From Bacteroidota bacterium (lineage in GTDB: Bacteria > Bacteroidota > Bacteroidia > Chitinophagales > Chitinophagaceae): 41,032 nucleotides of DNA. The stretch spans positions 1 through 41,032 of the forward strand of contig CANHGW010000026.1 in NCBI GenBank assembly GCA_947460175.1. Direction: 5' to 3'. Under the pieces are notes generated by a model, which saw nothing but the letters and a program-made list of their open reading frames with translations, did no database searches and was not told the origin of the DNA. The position numbers and the translations under genes are program-made. Below, piece by piece: positions 28,070 through 36,095 of the stretch (position 1 is the first letter of the stretch; each line of letters starts with the position of its first letter).

Positions 28070-28807
28070 ATGAAAGCATACGTATTATTGCTGATTTATT
28101 TTTTACTGTTGTCTAACTTTTCAAAAGCGCAATTTTCTCCTTCATTTGAAGATGCAGGTATGTGGAATACATTGAGTGTAGATTATGCTATTTCAAAAAA
28201 AACAGCACTTTTGTTTACGGAGGAACTCCGATTAAATGAAAATTATACACGACTAAATTTACTCTATACTAATATTGGTATAGAACATAATATCAACAAA
28301 CACTTTAAAACATCTTTAGTTTACCGATTTATTAATAAATACAACGAAGATAATTTCTTTGAATTTAGGCATCGATTAATGTGGGATATTACCGCAAAAC
28401 AAAAAATAAGTCGTTTTACCTTTGCTTACAGACATAGACTGCAAGTAGAATATAGAAATATAATGACTAGCGAAACTGGTTTTGTACCAGAGTGGTATTC
28501 GAGACACAAAGTAGATATTTCTTATCAACTTAGTAAAAAAGCCACCCCCTACGTTAGTGCTGAAACCCGTTATCAGTTATATGATCCTAGAAGAGTCATT
28601 TCACAAGACAAACTGCATAGAATTCGATTTCAAGCTGGGTTAGATTACAAATTAAATAAATTTAGCAAAGTAGGCGTTTATTATCTGGTACAACGAGTCT
28701 TTAATGTAGCTAATATCGAAAATATCTACATTACTGGTTTAGAATATTCTATTAGCCTAAAGGACAGTCCTCTTTTTAAGAAAAAGAAAAAGTCATCTAA
28801 AAATTAA
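28070..28807 (+). CDS. DUF2490 outer-membrane protein
   Basis: The 245-residue product has a signal peptide (LLSNFSKA-Q) and the DUF2490 opening MWNTLSVDYAISKKTALLFTEELRLNEN, followed by repeating barrel strands (FKTSLVYRFINKYNE, FTFAYRHRLQVEYR, FKYRF-type pattern to the end) and a Lys-rich tail (KKKKKSSKN). It ends the VTC operon and is probably an outer-membrane barrel. No substrate is known. Confidence 0.85.
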   Translation: MKAYVLLLIYFLLLSNFSKAQFSPSFEDAGMWNTLSVDYAISKKTALLFTEELRLNENYTRLNLLYTNIGIEHNINKHFKTSLVYRFINKYNEDNFFEFRHRLMWDITAKQKISRFTFAYRHRLQVEYRNIMTSETGFVPEWYSRHKVDISYQLSKKATPYVSAETRYQLYDPRRVISQDKLHRIRFQAGLDYKLNKFSKVGVYYLVQRVFNVANIENIYITGLEYSISLKDSPLFKKKKKSSKN

Positions 28808-28823
28808 TTTCTAGCATAAAGTA

Positions 28824-28831
28824 TATATTTG
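28824..28831 (+). promoter_or_regulatory. -7 box for the heptose kinase gene
   Basis: TATATTTG lies 23 bases before the TTG start at 28854 and matches TAnnTTTG; no clear -33 TTG is present. Confidence 0.4.
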
Positions 28832-28853
28832 CAGAATCAACACAACGAACGAC

Positions 28854-29858
28854 TTGAAAAAATATACGTCCCCACAATTAAAATCAATTTTTACTAAAAT
28901 CAATCATCTAAAAGTATTTGTAGTAGGTGATGCAATGCTCGATAATTATTGGATGGGTGATATTGATCGCATATCACCCGAAGCACCTGTTCCTGTATTG
29001 ACAGTTAATAAAAAAGAAAGCAGACCTGGTGGTGCGGCTAATGTTGCACTCAATTGCAAATCACTAGGAGCCGAGGTATATTTATTGACAATGCTTGGTA
29101 ATGACGACGGAGGTAAAACATTGATAAACCAACTGAATAATCAAGCTATCCGAACCGACTTTTGCATTAAAAGCAAAGAAAGAATTACCACTTCTAAAAC
29201 CAGAGTCCTTTCAAAAAATCAACAAATAATACGTATTGATGAAGAAAAAACAGATGAATTGTCTGTGAAAGATGAACACCATTTTATAGATACTTGTCTA
29301 CGTGCTATTCAGATAGAGAACCCAGACGTCTTAATTTTTGAAGATTATAACAAAGGTCTTCTTAAAAAAAATGTAATTGAAAAAATTATAACCCATTGCA
29401 AGCATGTGGGAGTAATTACTGCAGTTGATCCAAAACTCAATAATTTTCTTTCTTACAAAGGCATTGATTTATTTAAACCAAATCTTAAAGAAATAAAAGA
29501 TGCATTGAATCTTAAAGTTGATACAATCACTTTAAGTACGTTAAAGGAAATGCATAAAAAATTAAATCTAGCATTAGGTAATGCTATTTCAATGATCACC
29601 TTATCAGAAAAAGGAATTTTTATACAACAAGGTAAAGAAGCCCATTTGATTCCTGCACATATACGTCGAATAGCCGATGTATCAGGCGCAGGAGACACTG
29701 TAATTGCAGTAGCAGCATTAATTTATACTCTCACTAAGGACACATTCCTAAGTGCGAAAATATCAAATTTGGCAGGCGGTCTAGTATGCGAGCAAGTTGG
29801 TGTTGTACCAATAGATAAGAAACTATTGATAGATGAATCTATTAAAACGAATCGTTAA
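28854..29858 (+). CDS. rfaE1: D-glycero-beta-D-manno-heptose-7-phosphate kinase (PfkB family)
   Basis: Phosphorylates heptose-7-phosphate to the 1,7-bisphosphate for LPS core heptose. The 334-residue product matches the kinase half of HldE: VVGDAMLDNYWMGDIDRISPEAPVPV, the PGGAANVALN motif, DPKLNNF, FKPNLKEI, and the GAGD active site with Asp281 as base. The nucleotidyltransferase half is absent, so a separate partner is expected. The start codon is TTG; the first in-frame ATG would cut into the conserved core. It follows the DUF2490 gene by 46 bases but has its own -7 box. Confidence 0.88.
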   Translation: MKKYTSPQLKSIFTKINHLKVFVVGDAMLDNYWMGDIDRISPEAPVPVLTVNKKESRPGGAANVALNCKSLGAEVYLLTMLGNDDGGKTLINQLNNQAIRTDFCIKSKERITTSKTRVLSKNQQIIRIDEEKTDELSVKDEHHFIDTCLRAIQIENPDVLIFEDYNKGLLKKNVIEKIITHCKHVGVITAVDPKLNNFLSYKGIDLFKPNLKEIKDALNLKVDTITLSTLKEMHKKLNLALGNAISMITLSEKGIFIQQGKEAHLIPAHIRRIADVSGAGDTVIAVAALIYTLTKDTFLSAKISNLAGGLVCEQVGVVPIDKKLLIDESIKTNR

Positions 29859-29867
29859 TCAATAATA

Positions 29868-30098
29868 TTATTGATTTGGATGACTATTGCTATTAGCGTT
29901 ACTTGCAGTAATGGTTAAATCTACTGTTGAAACATTATTTGTTGAGACTGCATTAACGATAGGCTTGTTAGAATTTTGTGTATTGATTGTGTTCGATTGA
30001 GATAACAATAAAGTACCATCTTCGTTTTTACACACTTTACATACAATGATCGAATAAGCGAAAATCATTGCAGTAAACAAATTAATTTTGGTTTTCAT
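29868..30098 (-). CDS. Small exported protein of unknown function
   Basis: The 76-residue product has an N-terminal hydrophobic segment (INLFTAMIFAYSIIVC) followed by a Cys-x2-Cys, then a Ser/Thr/Asn-rich low-complexity tail (TASNANSNSHPNQ). It may be a secreted peptide or lipoprotein. No homologue is recognised. A well-formed promoter sits just upstream, which supports real expression. It is convergent with the heptose kinase gene, with a 9-base gap. Confidence 0.6.
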   Translation of the reverse strand: MKTKINLFTAMIFAYSIIVCKVCKNEDGTLLLSQSNTINTQNSNKPIVNAVSTNNVSTVDLTITASNANSNSHPNQ

Positions 30099-30128
30099 AT
30101 CAAATTGTTTTTAGTTGGTTTGGTAACG

Positions 30129-30158
30129 CAAAAGTACAACTTAATACTATAAATTCAA
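30129..30158 (-). promoter_or_regulatory. Promoter of the small exported protein
   Basis: Read on the minus strand, TTG (30158-30156) is followed after 19 bases by TACTTTTG (30136-30129), an exact -33/-7 pair. The ATG is 31 bases from the -7 box. Confidence 0.6.
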
Positions 30159-30189
30159 CTATTTCGTCGGTAAATGAATTGTAAACGTT

Positions 30190-30681
30190 TTATTGCATAT
30201 CGCTTTTAAACGAAATTGTAAAGTTATCGTTGAAGGAATTTTGAAAAGAAATCTTACAAAATTCAACAATAGCAGCTGTTCCGGCACCTGTCACAGATAC
30301 TTCGCCTGATTGAGCTTGAAATGATGTTCCATTTAAAAAATATTGGATATATACCTTTTTGCTTCCAGGTAAAACCTCTGTAAAGTTAGAAGTAATTACA
30401 TATTTACCTTGAACAGGTGCTTGTGTGCCTTCAAAATCGAAACTACACCCTCTTGTATCCGATAATTTGTGTTCGGTATAAAACGTATTATTGCCTGTGG
30501 TATATGATGTATCTTTTGTAATAAATAAAACAGTATCGTTAATTACAATACTTGACATTTGAAGTGAGCAAAATAAGGGCGCTGTGGTTGTAGTAGTTGT
30601 TTTTTTATCTTTTTTACAAGAAAAAATAAACAATAAAATCAAACCTAGAGAAATAGTAATCAATGAAATTCTCATATTCAA
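30190..30681 (-). CDS. Lipoprotein of unknown function
   Basis: The 163-residue product has a lipoprotein signal (LLFIFS-C) then KKDKKTTTTTT, a common Bacteroidota lipoprotein linker, and a beta-rich domain (SLQMSSIVINDTVLFITKD, GKYVITSNFTEVLPGSKKVYIQYFLNGTSF). The domain recalls small exported beta-sandwich proteins but matches none I can name. An ATG at 30675 gives a slightly shorter product. It lies downstream of carA by 49 bases and may be read through from it. Confidence 0.75.
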   Translation of the reverse strand: MNMRISLITISLGLILLFIFSCKKDKKTTTTTTAPLFCSLQMSSIVINDTVLFITKDTSYTTGNNTFYTEHKLSDTRGCSFDFEGTQAPVQGKYVITSNFTEVLPGSKKVYIQYFLNGTSFQAQSGEVSVTGAGTAAIVEFCKISFQNSFNDNFTISFKSDMQ

Positions 30682-30729
30682 TTATTTAATACCCAAATTT
30701 AAGCATTATTCGTGAAAATGAATATCTTA

Positions 30730-31827
30730 TTATTGAGAATCAATTAATTGCATAAAATCATCAAACAAGTATCGAGAATCATGTGGCCCTGGAGTTGCTT
30801 CTGGGTGATATTGCACCGAAAAAGCAGGTTTATTGATCAATTTTATCCCCTCCAAGGTTTGGTCATTTAAATTAATATGCGTAATTTCTATGTTTGTATT
30901 TGATTTGATACTCTCAATATCTACAGCAAAACCATGATTTTGAGTAGAAATTTCACTTTTCATCGTTTTCAAATTCAACACAGGATGATTCAATCCACGA
31001 TGCCCATGGTGCATTTTGTAAGTTTTAGCTCCATTGGCAAGCGCTAATAATTGATGACCTAAGCAAATACCAAATATGGGTTTGTTAGTTTCCAATAGTT
31101 GTTTGACCATATTCACTGCAAAATCCATCGATGCAGGATCGCCAGGCCCATTTGATAAAAAATAGGCATTGGGTGAAAACGATTGAAGTTCCTCAAGAGT
31201 CGATTTGGCAGAAAACACTTTTAGATAAGCACCACGATCAACCATGCATTGTAAAATATTTCGTTTCACTCCAAAGTCCAAAACGGCAATTCTTTTGTTT
31301 GAATTTTCATCACCCATTGTATACGATTCTTGGGTTGTTACAAATTGTGACAAATCCAAGCCTTCCATTTTTGGAACCTTTGATAATTGAAGTTTAAGTT
31401 CATTTAAATCGTATAACTCATTGGAAATGATGCAATTCATAGCACCTTTACTTCTCAAGTGACCGACCAAAGCTCGAGTATCAATTTGATGAATGGCCAC
31501 AATCTTGTTCCTTATAAGATAATCTTCCAAAGATCCATCCGCCATCTGTCGTGAATATTTTTCAGAAAGATTTTTACAAATCAAACCTGAAATTTTAACC
31601 GAGTCACTTTCTACATCTGCATCCTTTGCTCCATAATTGCCTATATGAGCTGCATTCATTATGACAACTTGTCCGTAGTAAGAGGGATCAGTAAATACTT
31701 CTTGATAGCCGGTCATACCGGTATTGAAACAAATTTCGCCTGTGGCGATTCCAATAGCTCCAAATGATTCACCTTCAAAGTAGGTTCCATCATCGAGGAG
31801 TAAAATTGCTTTTTTGTGGGGGTTCAT
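30730..31827 (-). CDS. carA: Carbamoyl-phosphate synthase small (glutaminase) subunit
   Basis: Hydrolyses glutamine and passes ammonia to CarB for carbamoyl phosphate, the precursor of pyrimidines and arginine. The 365 residues show the N-terminal domain GTYFEGESFGA...GEICFNTGMTGYQEVFTDPSY and the class I amidotransferase site: Cys255 (GICLGHQ), His341 and Glu343 (YHPEATPGPHD). carB is not in the window. It lies 60 bases after pyrR on the same strand, so both may be one operon under pyrimidine control. Confidence 0.98.
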   Translation of the reverse strand: MNPHKKAILLLDDGTYFEGESFGAIGIATGEICFNTGMTGYQEVFTDPSYYGQVVIMNAAHIGNYGAKDADVESDSVKISGLICKNLSEKYSRQMADGSLEDYLIRNKIVAIHQIDTRALVGHLRSKGAMNCIISNELYDLNELKLQLSKVPKMEGLDLSQFVTTQESYTMGDENSNKRIAVLDFGVKRNILQCMVDRGAYLKVFSAKSTLEELQSFSPNAYFLSNGPGDPASMDFAVNMVKQLLETNKPIFGICLGHQLLALANGAKTYKMHHGHRGLNHPVLNLKTMKSEISTQNHGFAVDIESIKSNTNIEITHINLNDQTLEGIKLINKPAFSVQYHPEATPGPHDSRYLFDDFMQLIDSQ

Positions 31828-31887
31828 TAAAATGCGAAATTACTGTGTACAATTCAAATCTAAAAGCGGTGTTGATAACTATCTCAT

Positions 31888-32385
31888 TTACTCAATATAC
31901 GCTCCAGTTACTTTACCTTTTTCTATTTCTACGGTTATGTGATCTTGTAAAGTAGTAGATAATTGTTGGCCTATATAATCAGAGGCAATTGGAAATTTTT
32001 TATGTTGTCTATCTATCAAAACAGCGATTTGGATTTTCTTAGCTATTTGATCAAGTAAGGGTTTTATAGCATAAAACATGGTTTTACCCGAATTTGCAAC
32101 ATCATCGATAATAATAATCGTTTTACCTTTTGGATTAAAATCTTTTCCAAATTGACAATCCACTGGATTTAATTTATCAACAATCAGTGTTGCCAACTCT
32201 ATTTTCAACTCACTGATAGATTCTATTTTCTTTTTTAAGATTTTTGCAATATCGACTCCCCTGTCTTCAATGCCAATAAAATTAATTTCCTTTTCATCTA
32301 TATTGTTTTCATATATTTCATAAGCAAGTCTTGTAAGTCGTTGTTCGGCGGTAGAAGAATCCAATAATTGAATTTTTTTTGGCAT
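31888..32385 (-). CDS. pyrR: PyrR-like phosphoribosyltransferase
   Basis: The 165-residue PRTase has the PRPP loop IIIDDVANSGKTM (91-103) and the PyrR-like IQIAVLIDRQHKKFPIASDYIGQ. PyrR binds the pyr mRNA leader and/or acts as uracil phosphoribosyltransferase; which role applies here is open. The chosen ATG (32385) starts MPKKIQLL; the frame also opens to 32427 but the extra 14 residues would lie across the promoter. Its position directly before carA supports a pyrimidine role. Confidence 0.85.
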   Translation of the reverse strand: MPKKIQLLDSSTAEQRLTRLAYEIYENNIDEKEINFIGIEDRGVDIAKILKKKIESISELKIELATLIVDKLNPVDCQFGKDFNPKGKTIIIIDDVANSGKTMFYAIKPLLDQIAKKIQIAVLIDRQHKKFPIASDYIGQQLSTTLQDHITVEIEKGKVTGAYIE

Positions 32386-32402
32386 GGGACATTCATTTGT
32401 TG

Positions 32403-32431
32403 CAAAAATACTTATTAGAAATTGCAAACAA
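32403..32431 (-). promoter_or_regulatory. pyrR-carA promoter
   Basis: On the minus strand TTG (32431-32429) and TATTTTTG (32410-32403) are 18 bases apart; the pyrR ATG is 18 bases further on. Confidence 0.55.
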
Positions 32432-32457
32432 CTATATTAAAATGTAAACATTCCGTT

Positions 32458-32465
32458 TAAATTTG
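32458..32465 (+). promoter_or_regulatory. -7 box for the iron-sulfur module
   Basis: TAAATTTG matches TAnnTTTG and faces the gene at 32515, giving a leader of about 45 bases. No good -33 element is present. Confidence 0.35.
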
Positions 32466-32514
32466 TGCTTAGTACGTATATGCACGTATCACAAGTTTAT
32501 TCTAAAACTCATCT

Positions 32515-33831
32515 ATGCAGTATTTACAACAAATAGCATTTATTCTAATTTCTGGCATTGCCATTTTTCTTTTTATAAAAAAAGTAGCAGAAATACGTCG
32601 TAATATTCTCCTTGGAAAAGACGAAGATTTAACTGATCACAAAGATCAACGATGGAGAAATTTAATGTTGAATGCATTGGGTCAGAAAAAAATGTTTAAA
32701 AATCCAATGGTAGCCGTATTGCATTTCTTTGTTTATGCCGGTTTTATCATTATCAATATCGAAATTCTCGAAATTATATTGGATGGTATTACGGGGCATC
32801 ATCGACTTTTCCAGCCTATGCTTGGAGGCTTATATTCATTTCTCATCAATGTATTCGAAATATTAGCATTTTTAGTATTATCAGCATGTGTCATTTTTTT
32901 ATTTAGAAGAAATATTACCAAAGTAAAGCGCCTTAATATGGGCGAGTTGAAGGCTGGATGGTCTCGTAGCGATGCAAACTATATTTTACTATTTGAAATT
33001 GTATTGATGAGTCTATTTTTAATTATGAATGCCGTGGATTTAAATCTTCAAGCACTGGGTTCTTCACATTATGTACAAACTAGTTCTTTTTGGATTTCAT
33101 CACTGATACAACCTATATTCAGCGGCATGTCCGAATCGGCTTTAATAGGGATCGAACGCTTTTGCTGGTGGGCTCACATTGTAGGCATTTTTGTTTTTAT
33201 GAACTACCTACCTTATTCAAAACATTTACATGTAATCCTTGCCTTTCCCAATGCCTTTTATGCGCGTCTCGAAGCCAAAGGTACCATGCAGAATATGCCC
33301 GATATTCAAAAAGAAGTATTGTATATGATGCAACCAGAACTTGCACCTACCAATGTAGATCCCAATGCTGTTATGAAATTCGGCGCCAAAGATGTGCAAG
33401 ATTTGAGTTGGAAAAATTTATTGGATGCTTACAGTTGTACTGAGTGTGGCCGATGTAGCAGTGCTTGCCCTGCCAATCAAACAGGCAAAAAACTATCTCC
33501 ACGAAAAATCATGATGGATACACGTGACCGTTTAGAAGAAGTGGGCAAAAACATCAATGTCAATAAGGAATTTAAAGACGATGGAAAAACCCTCTTGCAC
33601 GATTATATCACCGTAGAAGAATTGAGAGCTTGTACTACTTGCAATGCTTGTGTAGAAGAATGCCCCGTGAGTATATCACCCTTAGATATTATAATTCAAC
33701 TCAGACGTAATTTAGTAATGGAAGAAAGTAATTCTCCTCAAGAATGGAATGCGATGTTTAGCAATATTGAAAATAATATGGCCCCATGGAAATTCAGCCC
33801 GGATGATAGAGATGCATGGGTTAATCAGTAG
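32515..33831 (+). CDS. Membrane (Fe-S)-binding protein, HdrE/NarI-like helices with two 4Fe-4S clusters
   Basis: The 438-residue product has about five membrane helices in residues 5-245, with His70 and the HIVGIFVFMNYLPYSKHLH stretch (221-239) as possible heme b ligands. A ferredoxin-like domain follows with two 4Fe-4S motifs: C308, C311, C314, C318 and C373, C376, C379, C383. The layout resembles the membrane anchor plus ferredoxin part of heterodisulfide reductase or glycolate-oxidase-type complexes. The partner with CCG domains lies at 34386, but an unrelated gene is placed between. Such proteins move electrons between a soluble donor and quinone. Confidence 0.9.
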   Translation: MQYLQQIAFILISGIAIFLFIKKVAEIRRNILLGKDEDLTDHKDQRWRNLMLNALGQKKMFKNPMVAVLHFFVYAGFIIINIEILEIILDGITGHHRLFQPMLGGLYSFLINVFEILAFLVLSACVIFLFRRNITKVKRLNMGELKAGWSRSDANYILLFEIVLMSLFLIMNAVDLNLQALGSSHYVQTSSFWISSLIQPIFSGMSESALIGIERFCWWAHIVGIFVFMNYLPYSKHLHVILAFPNAFYARLEAKGTMQNMPDIQKEVLYMMQPELAPTNVDPNAVMKFGAKDVQDLSWKNLLDAYSCTECGRCSSACPANQTGKKLSPRKIMMDTRDRLEEVGKNINVNKEFKDDGKTLLHDYITVEELRACTTCNACVEECPVSISPLDIIIQLRRNLVMEESNSPQEWNAMFSNIENNMAPWKFSPDDRDAWVNQ

Positions 33832-33839
33832 ACAATTGA

Positions 33840-34368
33840 CAGTAGGCAGAAAAAAGTTGATGAAAGTAATTTATCGAAAGAAGGTTGGCAATATTTTGAA
33901 TATAAAAAATGAAAAAATAAATCGAACAAAGTGAGTGTTAAAAAATTAATAGTCTATCAGAAAGCATTTGATGTTTCTATGGAAATTTTTCATATGTTTC
34001 AGTCTTTTCCGATTGATGAAAAATTCGGTCTTACCTCGCAAATTAGAAGATCATCAAGATCTGTTTGTTCTAATATTGCTGAAGCTTATAGAAAAAGAAT
34101 TTACCCTGCTCACTTTACTGCAAAAATTTCTGATGCTGATATGGAAAATACTGAAACTCAAACTTGGTTAGATTTTTCATTAGCATGTAATTACATTGAC
34201 GAGTCAAAGTTTAAGCATCTTTACAGTTATACTATTGAAATTGGTAAATTGTTAAATCATATGCTAAGTTATCCCGAAAAATATTTAATTAAAAAACAAA
34301 TAAAAAATCTAACAAATTAATTCATACAGGTATTGCATTTGCTAACTGCATTTTGCTTACTGCCTACT
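33840..34368. repeat. IVP cassette with inverted-repeat flanks within the iron-sulfur module
   Basis: AGTAGGCAG (33841-33849) and CTGCCTACT (34360-34368) form a 9-bp inverted repeat around the four-helix-bundle gene. The right flank, 34345-34368, matches 16325-16348 at 22 of 24 bases, so it belongs to a dispersed family. The arrangement suggests the whole segment was inserted. Confidence 0.5.
33931..34320 (+). CDS. Four-helix-bundle protein, 23S rRNA IVP family
   Basis: The 129-residue product starts with GTG. It shows the family core LTSQIRRSSRSVCSNIAEAYRKR and helical remainder, matching the intervening-sequence (S23) proteins first found inside 23S rRNA insertions and related to the Avd proteins of diversity-generating retroelements. 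Here it is not in an rRNA gene: it sits between two iron-sulfur subunit genes, 99 bases after the first and 65 before the second. No reverse transcriptase is nearby. The function is unknown; a basic bundle that binds nucleic acid is the usual guess. Confidence 0.88.
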   Translation: MSVKKLIVYQKAFDVSMEIFHMFQSFPIDEKFGLTSQIRRSSRSVCSNIAEAYRKRIYPAHFTAKISDADMENTETQTWLDFSLACNYIDESKFKHLYSYTIEIGKLLNHMLSYPEKYLIKKQIKNLTN

Positions 34369-34385
34369 AAAATATCATTCAAATT

Positions 34386-35162
34386 ATGAATATAAAAACA
34401 TACGCCGAATATCAAGCCAACAATGAAACACCAGAAATCCTTTTTTGGGTAGGATGTGCAGGTAGCTTCGATGCACGAGCACAAAAGGTAACAAAAGCAT
34501 TTGTAGAAATTCTCAACCACGTTGGTATCCAATTTGCCATTTTAGGTAAAGAAGAAATGTGTACGGGCGATCCGGCACGAAGAGCAGGAAACGAATTTTT
34601 ATTTCAAATGATGGCCTTCAACAATATTCAAACGATGAATATGTATGAAGTAAAAAAAATAGTGACGACTTGTCCGCATTGCTTTAATACACTTAAAAAT
34701 GAATATCCTGAATTAGGTGGCAATTACGAAGTGATATCACATGCAGTATACTTGCAACAATTGATCAATGAAGGTAAACTCAAGATGAAAGAAAATGGTG
34801 AGTTTAAAGGGAAGCGTATCACTTATCACGACAGCTGCTACCTTGGTAGAGCCAACAATATATATGAAGCACCCCGTGAAGTATTGCAAGCATTGGATGG
34901 CGAATTGGTAGAACTGAAGCGTTGCCGAACCAACGGATTATGTTGTGGTGCTGGTGGTGCGCAAATGTTCAAAGAAGATGAAGCAGGCGATACAAGAATC
35001 AATTTCGAACGAACGAATGATGTAATCGAATCGGGGGCTACAGTTGTTGCCTCCAATTGTCCTTTTTGCCTTACCATGCTCAACGATGGAATTAAAAACA
35101 AAGAAAAAGAAAATGACATTCAAGCATTGGATATTGCTGAGATGATAGCTAGATCAATATAA
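34386..35162 (+). CDS. (Fe-S)-binding protein with two CCG domains (HdrB/GlcF-like)
   Basis: The 258-residue soluble product has two cysteine-rich CCG domains. The first holds FWVGCAGSFDARAQK and the TTCPHCFNTLK cysteines. The second holds YHDSCYLGRAN, NGLCCGAGGAQMF and ASNCPFCLTML. Such domains bind the unusual iron-sulfur clusters of heterodisulfide reductase and act with a membrane iron-sulfur subunit, here the product of 32515. The pair is split by the IVP gene. The two downstream small genes follow it in a fixed order I recall from other Bacteroidota. Confidence 0.9.
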   Translation: MNIKTYAEYQANNETPEILFWVGCAGSFDARAQKVTKAFVEILNHVGIQFAILGKEEMCTGDPARRAGNEFLFQMMAFNNIQTMNMYEVKKIVTTCPHCFNTLKNEYPELGGNYEVISHAVYLQQLINEGKLKMKENGEFKGKRITYHDSCYLGRANNIYEAPREVLQALDGELVELKRCRTNGLCCGAGGAQMFKEDEAGDTRINFERTNDVIESGATVVASNCPFCLTMLNDGIKNKEKENDIQALDIAEMIARSI

Positions 35163-35169
35163 GTTTAAA

Positions 35170-35436
35170 ATGAATTATAAGAAAACAACATTTTGGCGAG
35201 GTTTCACTTGGACACGATTTATTATTATGTCCATATGTTGGTTTCTTATTTATTGTACTTCCGATTTTCTAGTTGATTTTTTTGACACCTCAAGTCAATT
35301 TCAATTTACAATCAACAACTTATTAAAAAATTGCGCATCATCAATTTTCATGGGATTTTTATTTTCATTATGGTTTGAACCTGGTATTGACAAGGATTTT
35401 TGGAAAAGTAAAAAAACAACACTCAATGAACAATGA
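35170..35436 (+). CDS. Small membrane protein of unknown function
   Basis: The 88-residue product has two membrane helices (IIMSICWFLIYCTSDFLVDFF and CASSIFMGFLFSLWF) with an N-terminal WRGFTWTRF amphipathic stretch and a basic, polar tail. The gene starts seven bases after the CCG protein and 19 before the next gene, so it is in the same operon. No named family is recognised. Confidence 0.75.
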   Translation: MNYKKTTFWRGFTWTRFIIMSICWFLIYCTSDFLVDFFDTSSQFQFTINNLLKNCASSIFMGFLFSLWFEPGIDKDFWKSKKTTLNEQ

Positions 35437-35455
35437 GTTATAAATAACTTTCAAC

Positions 35456-35959
35456 ATGATAAACGAATTAAAAAATATACTCCCAACAGACTTCTCTCCC
35501 ACTTCTCGTGTATGGGTATTTCAGAGTTCACGACCATTTGGTGAGCAAGAAGTCATAGAAATCAATGAACAATTGTATAATTTCTATGTTCAATGGCAAT
35601 CCCATGGAACTGATATCAAAGGTTGGGCTAAATTATTGTTTGGTCAGTTTGTAGTTGTAATGGCTGATGAAACTGCCTCCGGAGTAAGTGGCTGCAGTAC
35701 CGATAGCATGACTAGAAGTATCAAAAGCTTTGAACGACAATATTCTGTCAATTTTTTCGATCGTCTTACGATTACTTTTTTGGTGAATGACAAACCACAA
35801 GGCTTGCCAATGAATCAGGTAAAGTATGCACTCGAAAAGAGTTTTATAGAAACAGATACACTCCTATTCAACAACCTAGTAGATACTAAGGAAAAACTTG
35901 AAACAGAATGGCTGGTTCCATTGAACAAAAGTTGGCTTTGGAATAGAATTTTAAAATAA
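35456..35959 (+). CDS. Conserved Bacteroidota protein, often mislabelled ABC transporter ATPase
   Basis: The 167-residue product matches a small family with the opening TSRVWVFQSSRPFGEQE and the core GQFVVVMADETASGVSGCSTDSMTRSIKSFE. There is no Walker A or B motif, so the ATPase label used in some genomes does not fit. No signal or membrane helix is present. The D-x2-x-G-S/A-G-C-S-x-D segment could be an active or ligand site. It is the last gene of the iron-sulfur operon. Confidence 0.85.
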   Translation: MINELKNILPTDFSPTSRVWVFQSSRPFGEQEVIEINEQLYNFYVQWQSHGTDIKGWAKLLFGQFVVVMADETASGVSGCSTDSMTRSIKSFERQYSVNFFDRLTITFLVNDKPQGLPMNQVKYALEKSFIETDTLLFNNLVDTKEKLETEWLVPLNKSWLWNRILK

Positions 35960-35972
35960 TCAATTTTTTACA

Positions 35973-35980
35973 TACCTTTG
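35973..35980 (+). promoter_or_regulatory. tRNA-Arg promoter -7 box
   Basis: TACCTTTG matches TAnnTTTG and ends 12 bases before the mature tRNA 5' end. Confidence 0.5.
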
Positions 35981-35992
35981 CACTCCAAAATC

Positions 35993-36066
35993 GGTCTCGT
36001 AGCTCAGTTGGATAGAGCAACAGCCTTCTAAGCTGTAGGTCTTTGGTTCGAATCCAAACGGGATCA
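35993..36066 (+). tRNA. tRNA-Arg (anticodon UCU)
   Basis: A 74-base cloverleaf is present: acceptor GGTCTCG pairs with CGGGATC with two G-U pairs, the D arm holds AGCTCAGTTGGATAGAGC, the anticodon stem ACAGC/GCTGT closes the loop CTTCTAA (anticodon TCT at 36027-36029), and the T loop contains GGTTCGAATCC. CCA is not encoded. It reads AGA, the main Arg codon of an AT-rich genome. Confidence 0.97.
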
Positions 36067-36070
36067 CTTA

Positions 36071-36095
36071 AACCGCTCATTGAGCGGTTTTTTTG
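36071..36095 (+). terminator. Terminator of tRNA-Arg
   Basis: An 8-bp stem (AACCGCTC with GAGCGGTT) and loop ATT are followed by a T run to 36094, five bases after the tRNA. Confidence 0.9.

Noticed and set aside
35993-36066. tRNA-Arg as an active integration site
   Set aside because: No integrase and no repeated 3' tRNA end were found downstream in the window.
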